Numbered from the stretch's first letter, positions 1 to 11,996 are shown. The stretch is DNA of 64,000 bases from Adiantum capillus-veneris (GCA_014529385.2 CM043959.1:2564358-2628357), one strand, 5' to 3'. Numbers and translations are program-made. Notes: generated by a model not told the origin, from the letters alone.

Positions 1-160
1 AATTCCTTATAGAGTAATCAAAAGATTATTTTCTCACTATTTGGGAGAAGTCTCAAATTTGAAAGAGGAAAACTATTCAAGAGGAGAACAAATTTGTGAG
101 TATGTATCAATGCACAGAGGCCAAATACCAAAACAAAAATCATCCATCACATTATGATTA

Positions 161-675
161 ATTAGGTGTTTAAGAACCCATGATAGTTAGGAGAAGCTCA
201 AAAAATTAATCTAGCTCATTACTTTAGAAAAATACCCTGTTTTTTGAGCAATTTAAAAAGGGGAAATTAGTAAATGGACTTCAAATACTGTGATATATTT
301 ATCAGTAGTTCATTAGGTGTTTAAGAACCCATGATAATTAGGAGAAGCTCAGAAAATTAATCTAGCTAATTACTTTAGTAGAAATACCCTGTTGTTTGAG
401 CAATTTAAATAGGGGAAATTATTAAATGGATTTCAAATGTTGTGATATATTTATCAGTGGTTAATTAGCTATTGAAGAACCTGTGATAATTAGAAAAAGC
501 TCAAAAATTTAACCTAGCTAATTACTTTAGAAGAAATACCTTGTTTTTTGAGCAGTTTAAATAGGGGAAATTAGTAAATGGATTTCAAATGCTATGATAT
601 ATTTATTAGTGGTTAATTAGGTGTTTAAAAATACATGATAATTAGGAGAATCTCAAAAAATTAATCTAGCTATAA
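161..675. repeat. 152-bp tandem repeat, about 3.4 copies
   Basis: Four copies of one AT-rich unit start at about 161, 312, 464 and 616, so the spacing is 151-152 bp. Each begins ATTAGGTGTTTAAGAACC or a close variant and includes GGAGAAGCTCA, AATCTAGCTAATTACTTTAG and TTGAGCAATTTAAATAGGGG. The last copy breaks off near 675. No coding potential is seen. It may be a small local satellite or the tandem part of an LTR; nothing nearby decides this. Confidence 0.85.
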
Positions 676-853
676 ATTGTACCTGTTGCACTTCTTTTCT
701 TCCTTCTTTGCAATGTCTCTTTGTCACCTTCCATCACATGCTTTGCCTCCATTACATATCCACGTTTATGTGAAATTGTACTGTGAAATTGTACCTGTTG
801 CACTTCTTTTCTTCCTCCTTTGCAATGTCTCTTTGTCACCTTCCATCACATGC
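674..853. repeat. Direct duplication of a 69-bp segment
   Basis: The segment beginning AAATTGTACCTGTTGCACTT and ending CATCACATGCT occurs at about 674-742 and again at 785-853, an offset of 111 bp with very few differences. The open frame that covers it (677-946) is made by the duplication itself and I do not regard it as a gene. Confidence 0.8.
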
Positions 854-1388
854 TCCTCATACAAGGGACTTCAAACAACCAAGCCTTTCAATGTTACTCT
901 CTTGATTATTGTCAACCATGTTAACAAAATTTATTTATGTACTTAATGTATACTTTGGCAATTCAAAACCCTTAGTTGCCACTCCTCTTAGCCTTTGAAA
1001 ATCGGCTCTTAAGTATCTACACCCATGGCTCGAAGTGGTTAATTATAGAGAGTAGGGGAGTAGGTCTAACATAGTAGAGTTGCTGAGGGCTAGCTCCTTT
1101 CGGATTTCTTATGGCTCAATAATGGTAAATCCGTAGGCAAGTCTAAAAAGACTCCATTATTAAGTCCAAAGCTCCCGAGGTGTGCACCATATCCCACATA
1201 GTGGGCTCAACAAATCCGATAATAGATCCTAGTTCCACTTACCCTATTATAATTAACAACATCAACCATTTATAGGCTACTTAAGTACCTCTCTTCTTAA
1301 GCACGAAAAGAGGAACCAAATTCTCTGATACCAATGTAATGGAATTGGACTATTAACTTGAGAGTAGCAGAAATTAATGAGAATACTT
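854..1388. other. No gene; possible minus-strand LTR/primer-site remnant
   Basis: No coding sequence is recognised. On the minus strand, 1322-1333 reads TGGTATCAGAGA, close to the initiator-Met tRNA primer site (TGGTATCAGAGC) used by many plant LTR elements. It is preceded on that strand by an ACA-type end. This could mark the edge of an old LTR, but no partner LTR was identified. Confidence 0.35.
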
Positions 1389-1577
1389 TTAAGTTGCACA
1401 ATCCCTAACAAACTCACCTTTTTTCTGTTCGAAGCTATAGATTGGAGCTGCTGTATTGTGTTTTATCCCCGTTTTGAAACAAGCAACTACAAATCCTTGA
1501 GCTAATGTATTCAAGTCCATGATTGACCTTGGTGGAATGTGTTGGAACCATGTCAATGCTTTTCCTTCTAATGTCAT
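1389..1577 (-). pseudogene. Retrotransposon gag fragment
   Basis: The 62-aa minus frame reads like the middle of a plant retrotransposon gag (Retrotrans_gag family): MTLEGKALTWFQ, then a long helical stretch, then SFEQKKGEFVRD. That matches the usual order of a GxAxxWF motif and a QxxGExVxDF motif about 40-50 residues later. There is no zinc knuckle, protease or pol nearby in frame, and the frame ends in a stop just after the second motif. This is an isolated scrap. A related but different gag remnant lies on the same strand at about 29,950-30,620. Confidence 0.7.
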
Positions 1578-1621
1578 TCCAAACTCCTCTAATTAAGTAT
1601 GGAAATCAAATATGCATTCAT

Positions 1622-1803
1622 AGGGCCCATACAAGAAGACTTGGAAGCAAAAGGTTCCCTAGCCTAGTGTGGACCTTCCAAACCGAATTCCTTGGTGCAT
1701 GAGCGTGAAGCATAGTCCAAATTCATATCAAACATGTTGAGAAGGTCAAATTTGCCTTTTGAAGCATGTCATTCCAAGCTACAGGTAAAAAGTTATGGTC
1801 AAA
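1622..1803 (-). repeat. Dispersed repeat, inverted copy of 15,637-15,818
   Basis: About 182 bp here is the reverse complement of 15,637-15,818 with few differences. Shared marks are GGGCCCATACAAGAAGACTT at one end and AGGTAAAAAGTTATGGTCAAA at the other. Neither copy is coding. The 15.6-kb copy lies in the foreign block that splits a retropepsin frame, so both are probably parts of one repeat family, perhaps an LTR. Confidence 0.85.
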
Positions 1804-2501
1804 GACACACAAAGAGTTCAAAGAACACAAATTTTCTCAAAATTTTCTTGGGGTGCCACTATAAAGCGCGACTATGGTGGAACAAGTGAGGAAAAGTTTT
1901 TGCAAAGAGAAACCTTCTCTTAAGGATTTTTGGGATTGACATATGAGGGTTGAGTATCTTACAAAAAATTTAATGATTTACCTAAGTGGGATAAACAATA
2001 TGTTTCAAGTATTCAAAGTGAATTGCAGGGATGTGATGTGCTTGAACCAAATGATGTGATTTCAAGAATCTTCAAAGAGATTCTTATGTTGACACTATGT
2101 CAGAGCTTGAGGATATCAAACAAATTAAGCCAGCCAGTTGCCAGTAATGCAAGCATATATGTGTGCGCACTAAAGTAATTCAAAGCCAATCGGAGGGGAC
2201 TTAGCTAACTTCCTTATAGAGAATTCATGTCCTTCTGAGTAAATGCAAGTGCTACCACCGAGATAGTTCTGGATGAGATAATGATGCTTAATGTGTGTAA
2301 CAACCACCTTATTGATAGTATTAAGCATGTGAGTGTCCATGCATGCCTTGGACCAATATGATGAAGATGTGTGTTATGTTGTCAAGTTAAAGGTGGGTGT
2401 GTCTACTAGCAGACTTGAGGGGGAATTCAAAGCATCATATATTCAGAGGGCCATTAGTTTGTATAATTATCCATCCATTATTTGTTACCAAGATAATGTG
2501 T

Positions 2502-2540
<39 letters not shown>

Positions 2541-2797
2541 ATGGGTCATTATTTTCCAAACTGAACAGGTTATGTATAAAGTATACCGATGCATTCAAGC
2601 TTTAGCTATAGCCGGCCAAGGTTTAACAAAGACATTGCCATCTAGATAGCGAGAGCGAGATTACCAAAGAGGGAAGAAGTCAGCCAAGGGTTAATGAAGG
2701 AATTGTCAGCTAGATAAGTGTGTGTGTGCGCGCGCGTGTGTCTGTGTGTGTGCACTACATTTATATATACAAAATTATAAATATATATACGTACACA

Positions 2798-2845
<48 letters not shown>

Positions 2846-3288
2846 AATCATGGGAAAGATGAAGGTGCAATCTATCCCCCTCTTGAAATTTCCAAAGTAT
2901 CTTTCGCTTGCTCTCAAACTTGAAAAGTCCGATGCTTCATTACTACTACGATCTTCTCTAATTGTGATTGTGCTTGCATGGCAAGCTCAAGGTCTTTCAT
3001 CGCTATGTGCATCTCCCTTACTACAAGTCTCATTGGGGGGACTTGACCCTGGAGTCTATAGAAGAGGCCCCCCTAATACTATTCTTTTAAAAAAATGCTT
3101 CACTAGAGGACTCTTCTTGCTATAGTATGAGTTTGAAATTGTAGAACCCCCCAAGATGTGTAATCACATCCCAAGTGATGAATGCACAAGTATTCTTTGT
3201 TTTCCACTAGGAAAACTTGAGCAAAAAGATGTTAAAGCTAGCACAATGAAACTTTCTTCAATCTAGAGGTGAAGTAATCAAAATATAT
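1804..3288. other. No gene recognised; GT-microsatellite region
   Basis: No reading frame with a recognisable domain. GT runs lie at about 2504-2539, 2718-2752 (mixed with CG) and 2802-2843. The frames crossing them encode only Cys-Val or His-Thr runs and are artefacts of the microsatellites. Confidence 0.7.
2504..2843. repeat. Cluster of three (GT)n microsatellites
   Basis: Three GT/TG runs of about 36, 35 and 42 bp lie within 340 bp. The middle one is interrupted by alternating CG. The spacers are AT-rich. Confidence 0.9.
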
Positions 3289-3289
3289 T

Positions 3290-4130
3290 TGATGACAAAA
3301 TCGGTTATCCACTTTAAGACACATTTTTTCAAGAACCTAATCAATGAGCTCTTAATTTGTAATATCTACCCCAAGAAGATAGCTCAAATATGTGAATACA
3401 TGTCCTTTAGGAAGCCTCTTCTCGTCCCATATCAAAGAGTGAAACTTACCAATAGCTATAACAATCAAAAGGGATTTATAAATATTTAAACTCAAACCAA
3501 TGGAGCAAGAAATATGCAAATATTTTATGTAGTTCATGATGTTTACATTAATTTCTTGTGAAGAAAAGTGTCATCAACAAAGCCTAAGCTAGTGAGTTGA
3601 TTGGATCCTATTCTAATTCTAGTGATGTTTTCCATGCAAGACTGGTTATCTAAGAAACATAAGAGCGTATGTATGGCGACTACAAAGAACAAGGATCTAA
3701 GGTTGTAGCCTTGGCTAATAGACCTTGAGGTATACACTTCCTCTGTTAGCCCACCATTAAAACACAGTCTAGAGTTCAATGGCTTATTTTCCCAACAATT
3801 ATATATACAATTAGCTACCCTCTCACCAGACCCATTTTTAGGTTTCTAGTTTTAAATAACAAGTTTTAAACAAAGGCCCAATTTATTGTGTCAAAATCCT
3901 TTGCAAAATCTAGTTGTAGAAGCACTAGACCTTGTTTTGTTTTCTTGATATGATCTATAATCATCTAAATGGCCATGATGTTTTGTAATATCAAATTATC
4001 ATACATGAATTGAGATTGAAGAGGTTGAATAATCTTAGTCAGTGTTCGTCTTCAAGGCTTTCAACCACATTTCTGGCAAGGAGATTATACAAGATTCCCA
4101 TCATTATGATGAGCCTCCAATCCTTGAGAG
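3290..4130 (-). pseudogene. LINE (non-LTR) reverse transcriptase remnant
   Basis: Read on the minus strand over several shifted frames, the region follows the order of an L1-type reverse transcriptase. An N-terminal PISLIN..YKIISKA-like stretch lies near 4110-4130. Motif A, LQLDFAKDFDTINWAF, is near 3870-3920. Motif B is SRSISQGYNLRSLFFVVAI at about 3680-3735, where SQGCPLSPLLF is usual. Motif C is LGFVDDTFL at about 3550-3580, then NIYKS and a YLLGV at about 3365-3370. At least two frameshifts and several stops break it, and no endonuclease, RNase H or poly-A tail was found. Motif order supports the call; the clade is not certain. Confidence 0.8.
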
Positions 4131-4180
4131 AAGTAGGAAATATTCCTTTAATATAAGGTTAATCACTGGTTGTTTGACAT

Positions 4181-4182
<2 letters not shown>

Positions 4183-4213
<31 letters not shown>
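4183..4213. repeat. (CT)n microsatellite
   Basis: A short CT run of about 15 units followed by CCCCTCC. It lies just upstream (minus-strand sense) of the LINE remnant. Confidence 0.9.
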
Positions 4214-4215
<2 letters not shown>

Positions 4216-4462
4216 CCTCCACATGGAGGCAAAAGAAAGTGGAGGAATTCAACTTCATCATGCACTAGCATTCATAGTGCTACACTTGCTAGTGAAATCA
4301 TGCATTGTTGGCAAGTACTACTTTGGTCAATATACCTCATATTGTTGAAGTGCAAGTCCAATTGGGCACTTCACTCAAATGTTCCTCGCCCAAAATTAAA
4401 ATGACACATACCTTCTTGCTTTCAATAAATCTGTAATCATTCATCAACAAATTATTTGCAAC

Positions 4463-4612
<150 letters not shown>

Positions 4613-4619
4613 CCCTTCT

Positions 4620-6561
4620 CCTTTATCTCTTTGTGAAATACTCAATGTATGTGTGTGTGGCCAAAAATGATAGCATCTCCTTAAAGCTTCAACATGGTCT
4701 TAGAGCCTCCTTTGTGGTAACTTGATGGACCCTCCTATTGCCTCCACCAAGCTTCAAGGACCTGTAATAAAGGTAGTGTTCGTGCTTCTCCCACCCTTAC
4801 CAACCCATGATGGCTGTGTGAGAACCTATGGGGAGCTCGCTTGTGTTCTCGGACCTCAGCAATCACCAAGCCTCTTATCTTGATTTGATCTTAGGATAGT
4901 GCCATGAATTATTTGCCAAAAAGGACACAATGAAGCATGAAAGCCTATGAAAATGTGGCATTGAAGCCCATGAAAGCATCAAAAATGATGCTCAAAGTGT
5001 CAACATGGACCCCAAAATTGTGGAAACCTCTGCAGAGTTATGATAATGGAGCTTCTATTTCTATTCAACCATTGAAATTCAACATGAAACTCTATCTTTG
5101 ATATCCTTATCCTTAAATCCATTTGCAACTTTTATTAATCACGTCCCAGAAGCATTCTTGTCACCTACCCTCAATCTTCATTAGCAACTTCATCCTTCAA
5201 GCACCCTTCTCTCCTTTGGGGGGGGGGGGGGAGGGGGGGGATTAAGCCTATGCAGGTTCAAGCATGGTGCTCAAAGAAAACTATGAAGATGAAGAGTCAA
5301 CCGCCGCAAATGAAGCAATGTGCCCAAATGAAGAAAACAAACAACCGGTTGGGTTCTTCAAGAAGATATTGACTAGCTTCTAGATTGAAAATTGTATCCA
5401 GCTCTTCGCACAATTGCATTCACAACACAAAAAAAGAAAGCACATTATTCTAGGCATATAAACACATGTTTTCAATAAAACACGATTTCCTTTCTTGCTG
5501 CAATTTGGATTGAGGGGGAGTGTGGAAGTGCAAGCCCTCTTCCTAAATCTTCACACATATGTATTCTCATGAGAGAATAGAAATCTCTTCATGAGCTTCT
5601 TACCTGGAATGCTCACTTTGTTTGCCTACTAGATTGTAGTATATATCTAACACAGCCATAACAAGAGGATTTGGGAAGCTTTTAGTAAATGTGTAGTGAA
5701 GTCCTCTCGCTACATGCAATCACCTATGCTTATGTAGCCATTGGAGGTGATGATGGGTGTTGGCGGTGATGAAAGAGGAGGGGGGTAGACAATTTGGGTA
5801 TCTTTTGGAAGATGGAGGTTTTTATTTGAAGGTATGAGGAAGTAAGTAATAGTAAGTATAAGTAGATTGCAATGTGAGAATGATAAGTGGCCGCCTCATT
5901 AGGAATTAGTGACATGGCAAATACAATGTGTGTCATCTCTGGTATTGCCTAAGATGATTGAGACTTAGGATTAAGCGAGGGATGTTTTGAGGGTGTTCCT
6001 AGCCTTATGTGAGACGATATGTTTACCAATGTGAGCCTAGTTAAGGCTGGTACCAGTAGTCATATGTTTGTGCTCGACCCCCAATATACTAGATTGTGGT
6101 GTGTTAAAGTGAGATCTAGAGAGTGATATGGGCTTTTCTTGGATCACTCCAGAAGCCATCTTATATTAACGTGGAAGACTACATGCCAAGAACCCCTATA
6201 TCTCCTCCCACACTCAGCGGTTGGGCACACAAGATAGTGGTTGGGCACACAACAAACCTCTCCCTTTAAGGAGAAAAGGATGCACATATTTTCATAAGTC
6301 TTTAGTTGGATAAACACAAGACTCTTCCAACGCCTCCTAAGGGGAAAAGGTCTTACAATGGTTTGAACATGAGGATAGGTAATTTTCTTTGAGTGTTAAG
6401 AATTTATCTTTCAAATCTATCAAAATTTTGATTCGGAAGGTTCTTCCATCAATGTGGGTACGCTTACGCAAAGGCAAAATAAGATCACAAAATTTACGTG
6501 TAGGTTTTGGGCAACATGGACAATGAAAATCTCTTACATTCTAGATTCCGGTTCATAGATT
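4620..6561. other. No gene recognised
   Basis: Nothing coding can be supported. A G-run with one A interruption lies at about 5219-5241. The rest is AT-rich unique-looking sequence with short chance frames in both directions. Confidence 0.6.
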
Positions 6562-6994
6562 TTGAGGCATTGCAAACTTCTTGAGATTATAAAGAGTAGT
6601 TCAAAAGAACATATTTGTGATGATTGGGTCTCCGACATTCTTTATTACTTTGTCCACAAGAGAGCATCGTTGGAAAAATCTTTTGTAAAAATAACTAATG
6701 TAGTACATGCCTTGGATGAGATAGAGAGTGCTATGTTTGCCGACTTCTACAGATAAATCCTTTGAAAATAGCGAGGTACTACTTGTACATTTATGTACCT
6801 TCTTTAAAGAACATAGCCATTGCCGTTTTGGGTTTCCAAGATATCCAATGCTACAAGCTATGATATTGAGACCACTAAATAAGAGGGAATGTTATAATAG
6901 AAAGTGCAAGGAGAACTTAAAAATGTTAAATACAGAATTACAAACCTGGAAAAGGGCGATCACCCACTACTTATGGAAGACGATAGCTACCTAG
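6562..6994 (+). other. Unrecognised short open frames
   Basis: Two overlapping plus-strand frames (64 and 88 codons) show mixed, non-repetitive composition; the first contains DDWVSDILYYFVHKR. No domain was recognised, no start context stands out, and the frames stop within 200 bp. They could be a decayed exon or a transposon scrap. Given here only because the composition is better than that of the surrounding shadows. Confidence 0.2.
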
Positions 6995-7440
6995 TAGCTG
7001 GTTAAAAGTTGTCTGAGAAGCAACTATAGCCAAGTTTGGGTCTGTAATATTTTCTTGCAAGCTATTAAATAGCTACTTCTTGCTGCTAACTAGGAAGAGT
7101 GGCCACATAATGATTGAGTGTGTATATCTACACACTAATCAATAGCTATTGTACATCTATGAAAGTCAATAGCTACCTCATAGCCGGTCAAAAGCTTTGG
7201 GAGCAGCAGATATGTAATAGCTAGTTACAAGTTATTAGAGAGATATTTAATGCTAATAGCTAGGAATACTGGCCACTAGTGAATGAGAAAGTATTTACTC
7301 ACACAATCAACAACTATTCTGGAGATATTTAACAAGAGCCAGGTAGCAATTACTAGCTAGTAGCTCTCTCTAAACCTAGCACATAGCTATCACCCACTAG
7401 CTATGGAAGCCAATGGCAAACTAATAGCTGGTTAAAAGTT
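6965..7440. repeat. Degenerate tandem repeat, about 175-240 bp spacing
   Basis: Related blocks recur. AATAGCTACCTCATAGCC-like sequence followed by GGTTAAAAGTTGT or GGTCAAAAGCTTT appears near 6985, 7165 and 7410. TAGGAAGAGTGGCCAC- and TAGGAATACTGGCCAC-like sequence appears near 7090 and 7262. The copies are diverged. No function is visible. Confidence 0.6.
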
Positions 7441-7624
7441 GTACCTAATTGTTGTTTAAAAGCTTGGTGATAAGGCCACAAGCGTGGCTAATTCTTCTTG
7501 TGCTTCTCATAACTATTTCAACAAAGTATCTACCTTTGACTAAACATGCACTTCCACTTGTGCTTCGTGCATTTCTTTAGAGATCTACCCTATTTCACTC
7601 TCAATCTACCTAACTTCAGCTTGT
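7441..7624 (-). pseudogene. Left part of a reading frame split by the large LTR element
   Basis: On the minus strand this segment continues, in frame, the open frame at 28,937-28,558 once the LTR element and one copy of its CTTGT target duplication are removed. The continuation reads as a charged, helix-prone stretch (for example ISKEMHEAQVEVHV, then EAQEELATL) with about five in-frame stops before a terminal stop near 7455. I do not recognise the family. It is older than the insertion and already dead. Confidence 0.55.
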
Positions 7625-7878
7625 TGTTAACCATCGGCGTCCACTTCTAATAGTCATGGGCCGCGCTTGTCGGTCCAATAGGAAAAGGGTAAGAGTGATC
7701 GCCGATGAGAGGCACACTCTAACTAGAACATTCAAGGGTTAGTTGGCTAAGCATGGGCGCCCAAGTGTGAATGGGTGAGCTCATATAAAAGTCACCTAAA
7801 GTTAAAAATCACTCATTCTCTCATTTGTGCAATTGAAGAGGGCTCTTGCTCCATCTCCATCTTCTTCTTCATCTCCTT

Positions 7879-7955
<77 letters not shown>

Positions 7956-8152
7956 CATTGCGACGGCACGACCGTAGCTCCCTCTTCTTTGCGGTGAGGA
8001 ATCCTCTACGAAGGCGGCATAGGGTGGTGAGTAACACATCCTTGCTCTCTTGAGCTTGCTAGATTAATTTGGTTATGTGCTTGCAGCCATTTGTGTCTCG
8101 TACACAGTGTACGGTAAGTCCCTTGCTTTGACACGTGCGATAGATGCACACA
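7625..8152 (+). repeat. 5' LTR of the large element
   Basis: Starts TGTTAACC, ends ACACA, and matches 28,033-28,552 in the same orientation. By eye there are about a dozen mismatches over the first 230 bp, so the insertion is not recent. A TATA box (TATAAAA, 7784-7790) is conserved in both LTRs. A (GT)n-(GA)n microsatellite at about 7878-7954 is longer here than in the 3' LTR. The open frames inside are microsatellite artefacts. Confidence 0.92.
7784..7790 (+). promoter_or_regulatory. TATA box of the LTR promoter
   Basis: TATAAAA, conserved at 28,192-28,198 in the other LTR, about 160 bp into the LTR. It is the likely core promoter for element transcription. Confidence 0.6.
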
Positions 8153-8156
8153 TCTT

Positions 8157-8174
8157 TGGCGTCGCTACCGGGGA
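8157..8174 (+). other. Primer binding site, Asp-tRNA type
   Basis: TGGCGTCGCTACCGGGGA starts four bases after the LTR end. It resembles the TGGCGCCGTTGCCGGGGA site, complementary to tRNA-Asp, found in several plant Ty3/gypsy groups, with three transitions. Its position supports the LTR boundary at 8152. Confidence 0.8.
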
Positions 8175-8897
8175 GATGCCCTGCACTAAGCTCGAATAGC
8201 ACTCTATGCTGCTTTGTGGTGCAATATGAGATGTAGGAAAGATAGAGAAAAAAAGGTGTGTGGCTATTGAGAAGGATTTGTGAACTTTGTTTTTGCTGCA
8301 ATGTACTATTTTCTGTTAATAAGGTGTTATATTTTTTTGCTGCAATGTACTGTTTTCTGTTGAAGGTGTTAAATTTAAGGTATTAGATCTATAATGTTAG
8401 ATATGTAAGGTGCAGTAAGTAGATATGTTAGTTAATTAGTTGTTGTAGTATTGTGTTAAACAGTGTGTAACAATCGTTCTCTTAGTTGCAAGTAGGTAGG
8501 TTAGGTGTGTGGTGCACGCGAGCGCAGCGCGACGCGATCGCGGCGACCTTATCCTTTTTTTTTAATAAAAAAAATTAAATTTATTGCAAAGGAAGAACCG
8601 GGATTGTGAACATTCCAAGCCCAAGCCCAGGCTCAGGCCTCGGTCACCCTTTGGACTTATTTATTTTAGCCTCACGCCTAAGTCAAAATTGACCCTTTTG
8701 AGGACCATCGGAGCTTCAGGTAACCAAACGCTGTGCTGTAAAGCACACCATAACCCCCTGAGTGATACGCTCATTTCGAACTATCACACGCCCTAATCCA
8801 AAAACCGATCGTAAAAAGACATTAAAAAACATCAAAAAACGAGTGAAAACGAGATGTAAAACGCCCAAAAAATCAAGCGGTTAACCTTCGAGGGTAT
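8175..8897 (+). other. Untranslated leader of the large element
   Basis: No recognisable coding sequence. It lies between the primer site and the first gag-like frames. A short CG-rich patch is near 8510-8550, followed by an A/T run. Confidence 0.5.
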
Positions 8898-10474
8898 TTG
8901 CCAACACTTGTAGGGTTCCAAAGGCACATGTATCTATGCTTTTGTCATGTGATAGAGGCTAAGCAACTAGCAAGCACTTCGACTTACGCGGGTTCTCAAT
9001 ACCCACCTACCTTAGGTTCCGAGCCCTCGACGGGGACCCAAGGTAGTACAACCCAAGACCCAAACGTAGCGGCTAATGACTCTTCATCTGACTACAATAT
9101 TATGGAAGGATAACCTACACCAAACCCTGAGCAAGTAAACAAAAACGTACATTTCTGGGCCCCACAGCCTGTATCTAGTGTGTTTAGTCACTTTATAGAA
9201 ACCTTTAGTAGAGCTACTCGCTCTGAACCTGCGGCTAGTGAAGTTAATGAAGGTGAAGAGAGGTAGATTCACCTTTGGTATCTCAGGGGGATCCTATACT
9301 CCCCAAGAGTGTCCACGTCAATGTCCTGCCCCCTGCTTTCATGGAAGACCTTGCAAAGCAATCACCCCCCGAAGTTCTACAATGGTAGGAGTCTTGCGGA
9401 GGTGCAAGAAGTTGAGCGCTATATACAAGCGGCTAGGGAGAGGGAAATGGAGAGTTGCCTAGAACGACACCGAGCCATGAAGGGAAAGACCCCTGGGACA
9501 ACATGCATAGGAATTGAGTAATCGAGTGCTCTTGAGTTAGTAGGCAATGTGGGTCAAACTGTGGGGAACAACCATGCTTCCACCTCAAGGGAAACCTCTA
9601 GTATGCCGGGCCTAGAAGGGTTATTTCTCAATGAAAATTGGGAATATGACCTACAAATTGAAACCTGGATTGACATGTACAAGGGTTACACTTATCATAT
9701 AGGTTGGTTAGAAGTTGTACAATCTACTTGTAGCGCGTGACAAGTCTAGAGAAGCGGCAGCAGATGCTATGCAATGTCATCCATAGCATCATCCAATCGG
9801 AGAGGAAAGACCAAGGGATTAGCATTCCTTCAATGGGTCTTATGAGATTCTTGGATACGGGCAAGGCCAGACAACCGACACTATCTCACATGGAAACTCC
9901 TTCAGTGAGTCCAATGGACCCTTCATATATTGTGTCACTTGGAGTTTCGGCACAGTCTGAATCCACAAGTAGTAGTTTTACTTTTCTAAATCTAGCTCAT
10001 CTGTCCCTCAAAGACGCTATGGGTACGATATCTACTCCACTCATGAGTACAAAAAGTACACCTTGGACCTCGTTTGTTAGTATTGCACCGCTACCTAGTA
10101 GCACAATGCCCCCAACAATACCTATAGGTGTGCATCAAGCCTATGTACCTGTCACACCTCATGCACATGGTGCAAGGGCTCACACTCCACAATGGAATTA
10201 TCCGAGCTCTTATTCAAATGGGGCCATACCATTTAGCAATAACATGTCGTATCCGGCACCGGCTATGCCTAGGGCCACACCGATGAACTTTGGACCACCA
10301 CGTGGTACACCACCATACAAAGTATGGGATACGAGGGTCGCGCATATGCCAAGGCTAAGGCCAACTCCCATCCCACATGTAGTTCCAGGAGCACCTGCAC
10401 CTGCGGCCACTATAACTTATTATTTAGGAGATTTGGCAGCATTTTGCTCAAACCATCGATTAATCTATTGCTAA
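8898..10474 (+). pseudogene. N-terminal gag region, broken
   Basis: Successive plus-strand frames (8898-9113, 9309-9521, 9549-9740, 9737-10,474) have the Ser/Thr/Pro-rich composition usual for the N-terminal part of plant retrotransposon gag. The last gives 245 codons with a Pro/Ala-rich end (residues about 140-220, for example TPQWNYPSSYSNGA and PHVVPGAPAPAA). Frames change several times, so it is not translatable as one protein. The link to gag rests on position, directly upstream of the gag core; the sequence alone would not identify it. Confidence 0.5.
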
Positions 10475-10540
10475 GAATATGTGTAACACGACTGATAGAG
10501 AGCCTAGAAGTAAGGAAGTACAAATAGCTAAGCTCACACA

Positions 10541-10996
10541 AAATTTAGTGGAGATGGGGATGTGAGAAAGTATATCAAAGTGTTTGAACAGATATGCGAT
10601 TCTCTAGGAGAACAAAATGACCTGCATAAGAGTAATGCTTTAAGCCTAACCTTAAGTGGGAAGGCTGGGGATTGGTATAGAACCCTAAGGGTGGAAGAAA
10701 AAACAATTTACCCTACTCTTAGGAGACTGTTCTTGAAAGAATACATACGAGAGGGAGTGCTTTGGGGTGTAGCCTCTCAGCTCCAGAAAGCCTAATGAGA
10801 GGAAGGAGAGTCGGTGAGAGACTTTATTAGTCATTTGAAGCATTTGAATTCTCGTTGTAATCAAAATGAGTGCTTCCCTAATAATCAATTGCTTGATAGA
10901 TTCATTAGGGTATTACGACATGAGGATATCTACAATGGCCTAGTGATTAGAGGTATCACCACTTGAGAAGCAGTCACCACCAATGCAATCCAATTG
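10541..10996 (+). pseudogene. gag core domain, broken
   Basis: Reads KFSGDGDVRKYIKVFEQICD, then LSGKAGDWYRTL and TLRRLFLKEYI. This is the Retrotrans_gag pattern of a (K/P)xFxGD start, a GxAxxWY motif and a downstream Phe/Leu-rich helix. Two adjacent stops (TAA TGA at about 10,794-10,799) interrupt it, after which the same frame continues EEGESVRDFISHLKHLNSRC, the expected GExVxDF part. Another stop follows near 10,963. It is a capsid-like domain that can no longer be made whole. Confidence 0.8.
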
Positions 10997-11183
10997 GAGG
11001 ATAATTTAATGATTCAAGGAGAAACAGTGTCTGTTGAGCCTAAATCTACTAGCTCGCAAGCATTGGGGCATCAACCATTGACCCTAAAGCCTATTGCTAA
11101 GGAGCCAAAGATATCTAAGATGACTTTAGTAGATCTCACCAAGGCAGAGTCTTAGAGACAATCGTGCTCCACAAAACAATCAT

Positions 11184-11993
11184 ATGTATCCAAGAAGGGA
11201 GCAACAATGGTGCTCAATATGCTATGGCCGGCATAGTACCAATGAATGCCCTACTTTTAGAGTAAAACTCAATGGGAATTACAATGCCTGTGGGAGGTAT
11301 GGTCATCAAGCTAAGGATTGCATAGTATTTAAGCGTGTGATGACCAATAGATCAACCTTAGCATGGACAGACACACCTCGAGTGCCTGCATTGATACCGG
11401 TCCCACCTCTTGAACAAATGTCACAACACATGGTCCCTAGGGCCCAAAATGTTTTTCAAACAACACCCTTACCACCTCTAGTGCTAGGACCGTAACCACC
11501 ACATATGAGAATCACTTCTATGAATCAAGTGGGTTGTGAGTAATCTATTGCTTGTTTGGAAGGCTGTGAGGAAGATATAGACCCTAATATTGCCTATGGG
11601 ATTGATGCGCTTGAAGAAAGTCCACAATACTACATGGAGGACTATTGGGGACAAGTCAAACCTGTCTATCAAGTAGCCGCTCTTGCTGCAAGAGGCCAAA
11701 ATATCAATTACACTGCCAAGAGACCACCTCTTCAATGCTATGAGTGTGGAGGTCCACATCATGTGGCCGAGTGTCCTATTAGGCTACAAAAGAACACCAC
11801 ACTAATACAAACCAATCAAGCGAGCACGTCTAGAATGCCGATACTCATGTGTATTCGATGTGGCATAGATCATTTGATTGCCAAATGTTTAAATAATCCA
11901 AATGCACTGAAGATCACGCCATTAAACTTGATTAAGGTTATCGAGGAGCCATCACAAAGTACACCTGTGGTACCAGTAACCATACTCACATGA
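11184..11993 (+). pseudogene. Nucleocapsid region with several zinc knuckles
   Basis: Two plus frames (11,184-11,495 and 11,556-11,993) carry CCHC-type knuckles: CSICYGRHSTNEC (spacing slightly short), a second that reads YNACGRYGHQAKDC with its first Cys replaced by Tyr, then CYECGGPHHVAEC and CIRCGIDHLIAKC. Such knuckles bind the element RNA during packaging. Four in one gag is more than the usual one or two. The frame is broken between the second and third. Confidence 0.8.
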
Positions 11994-11996
11994 TCA

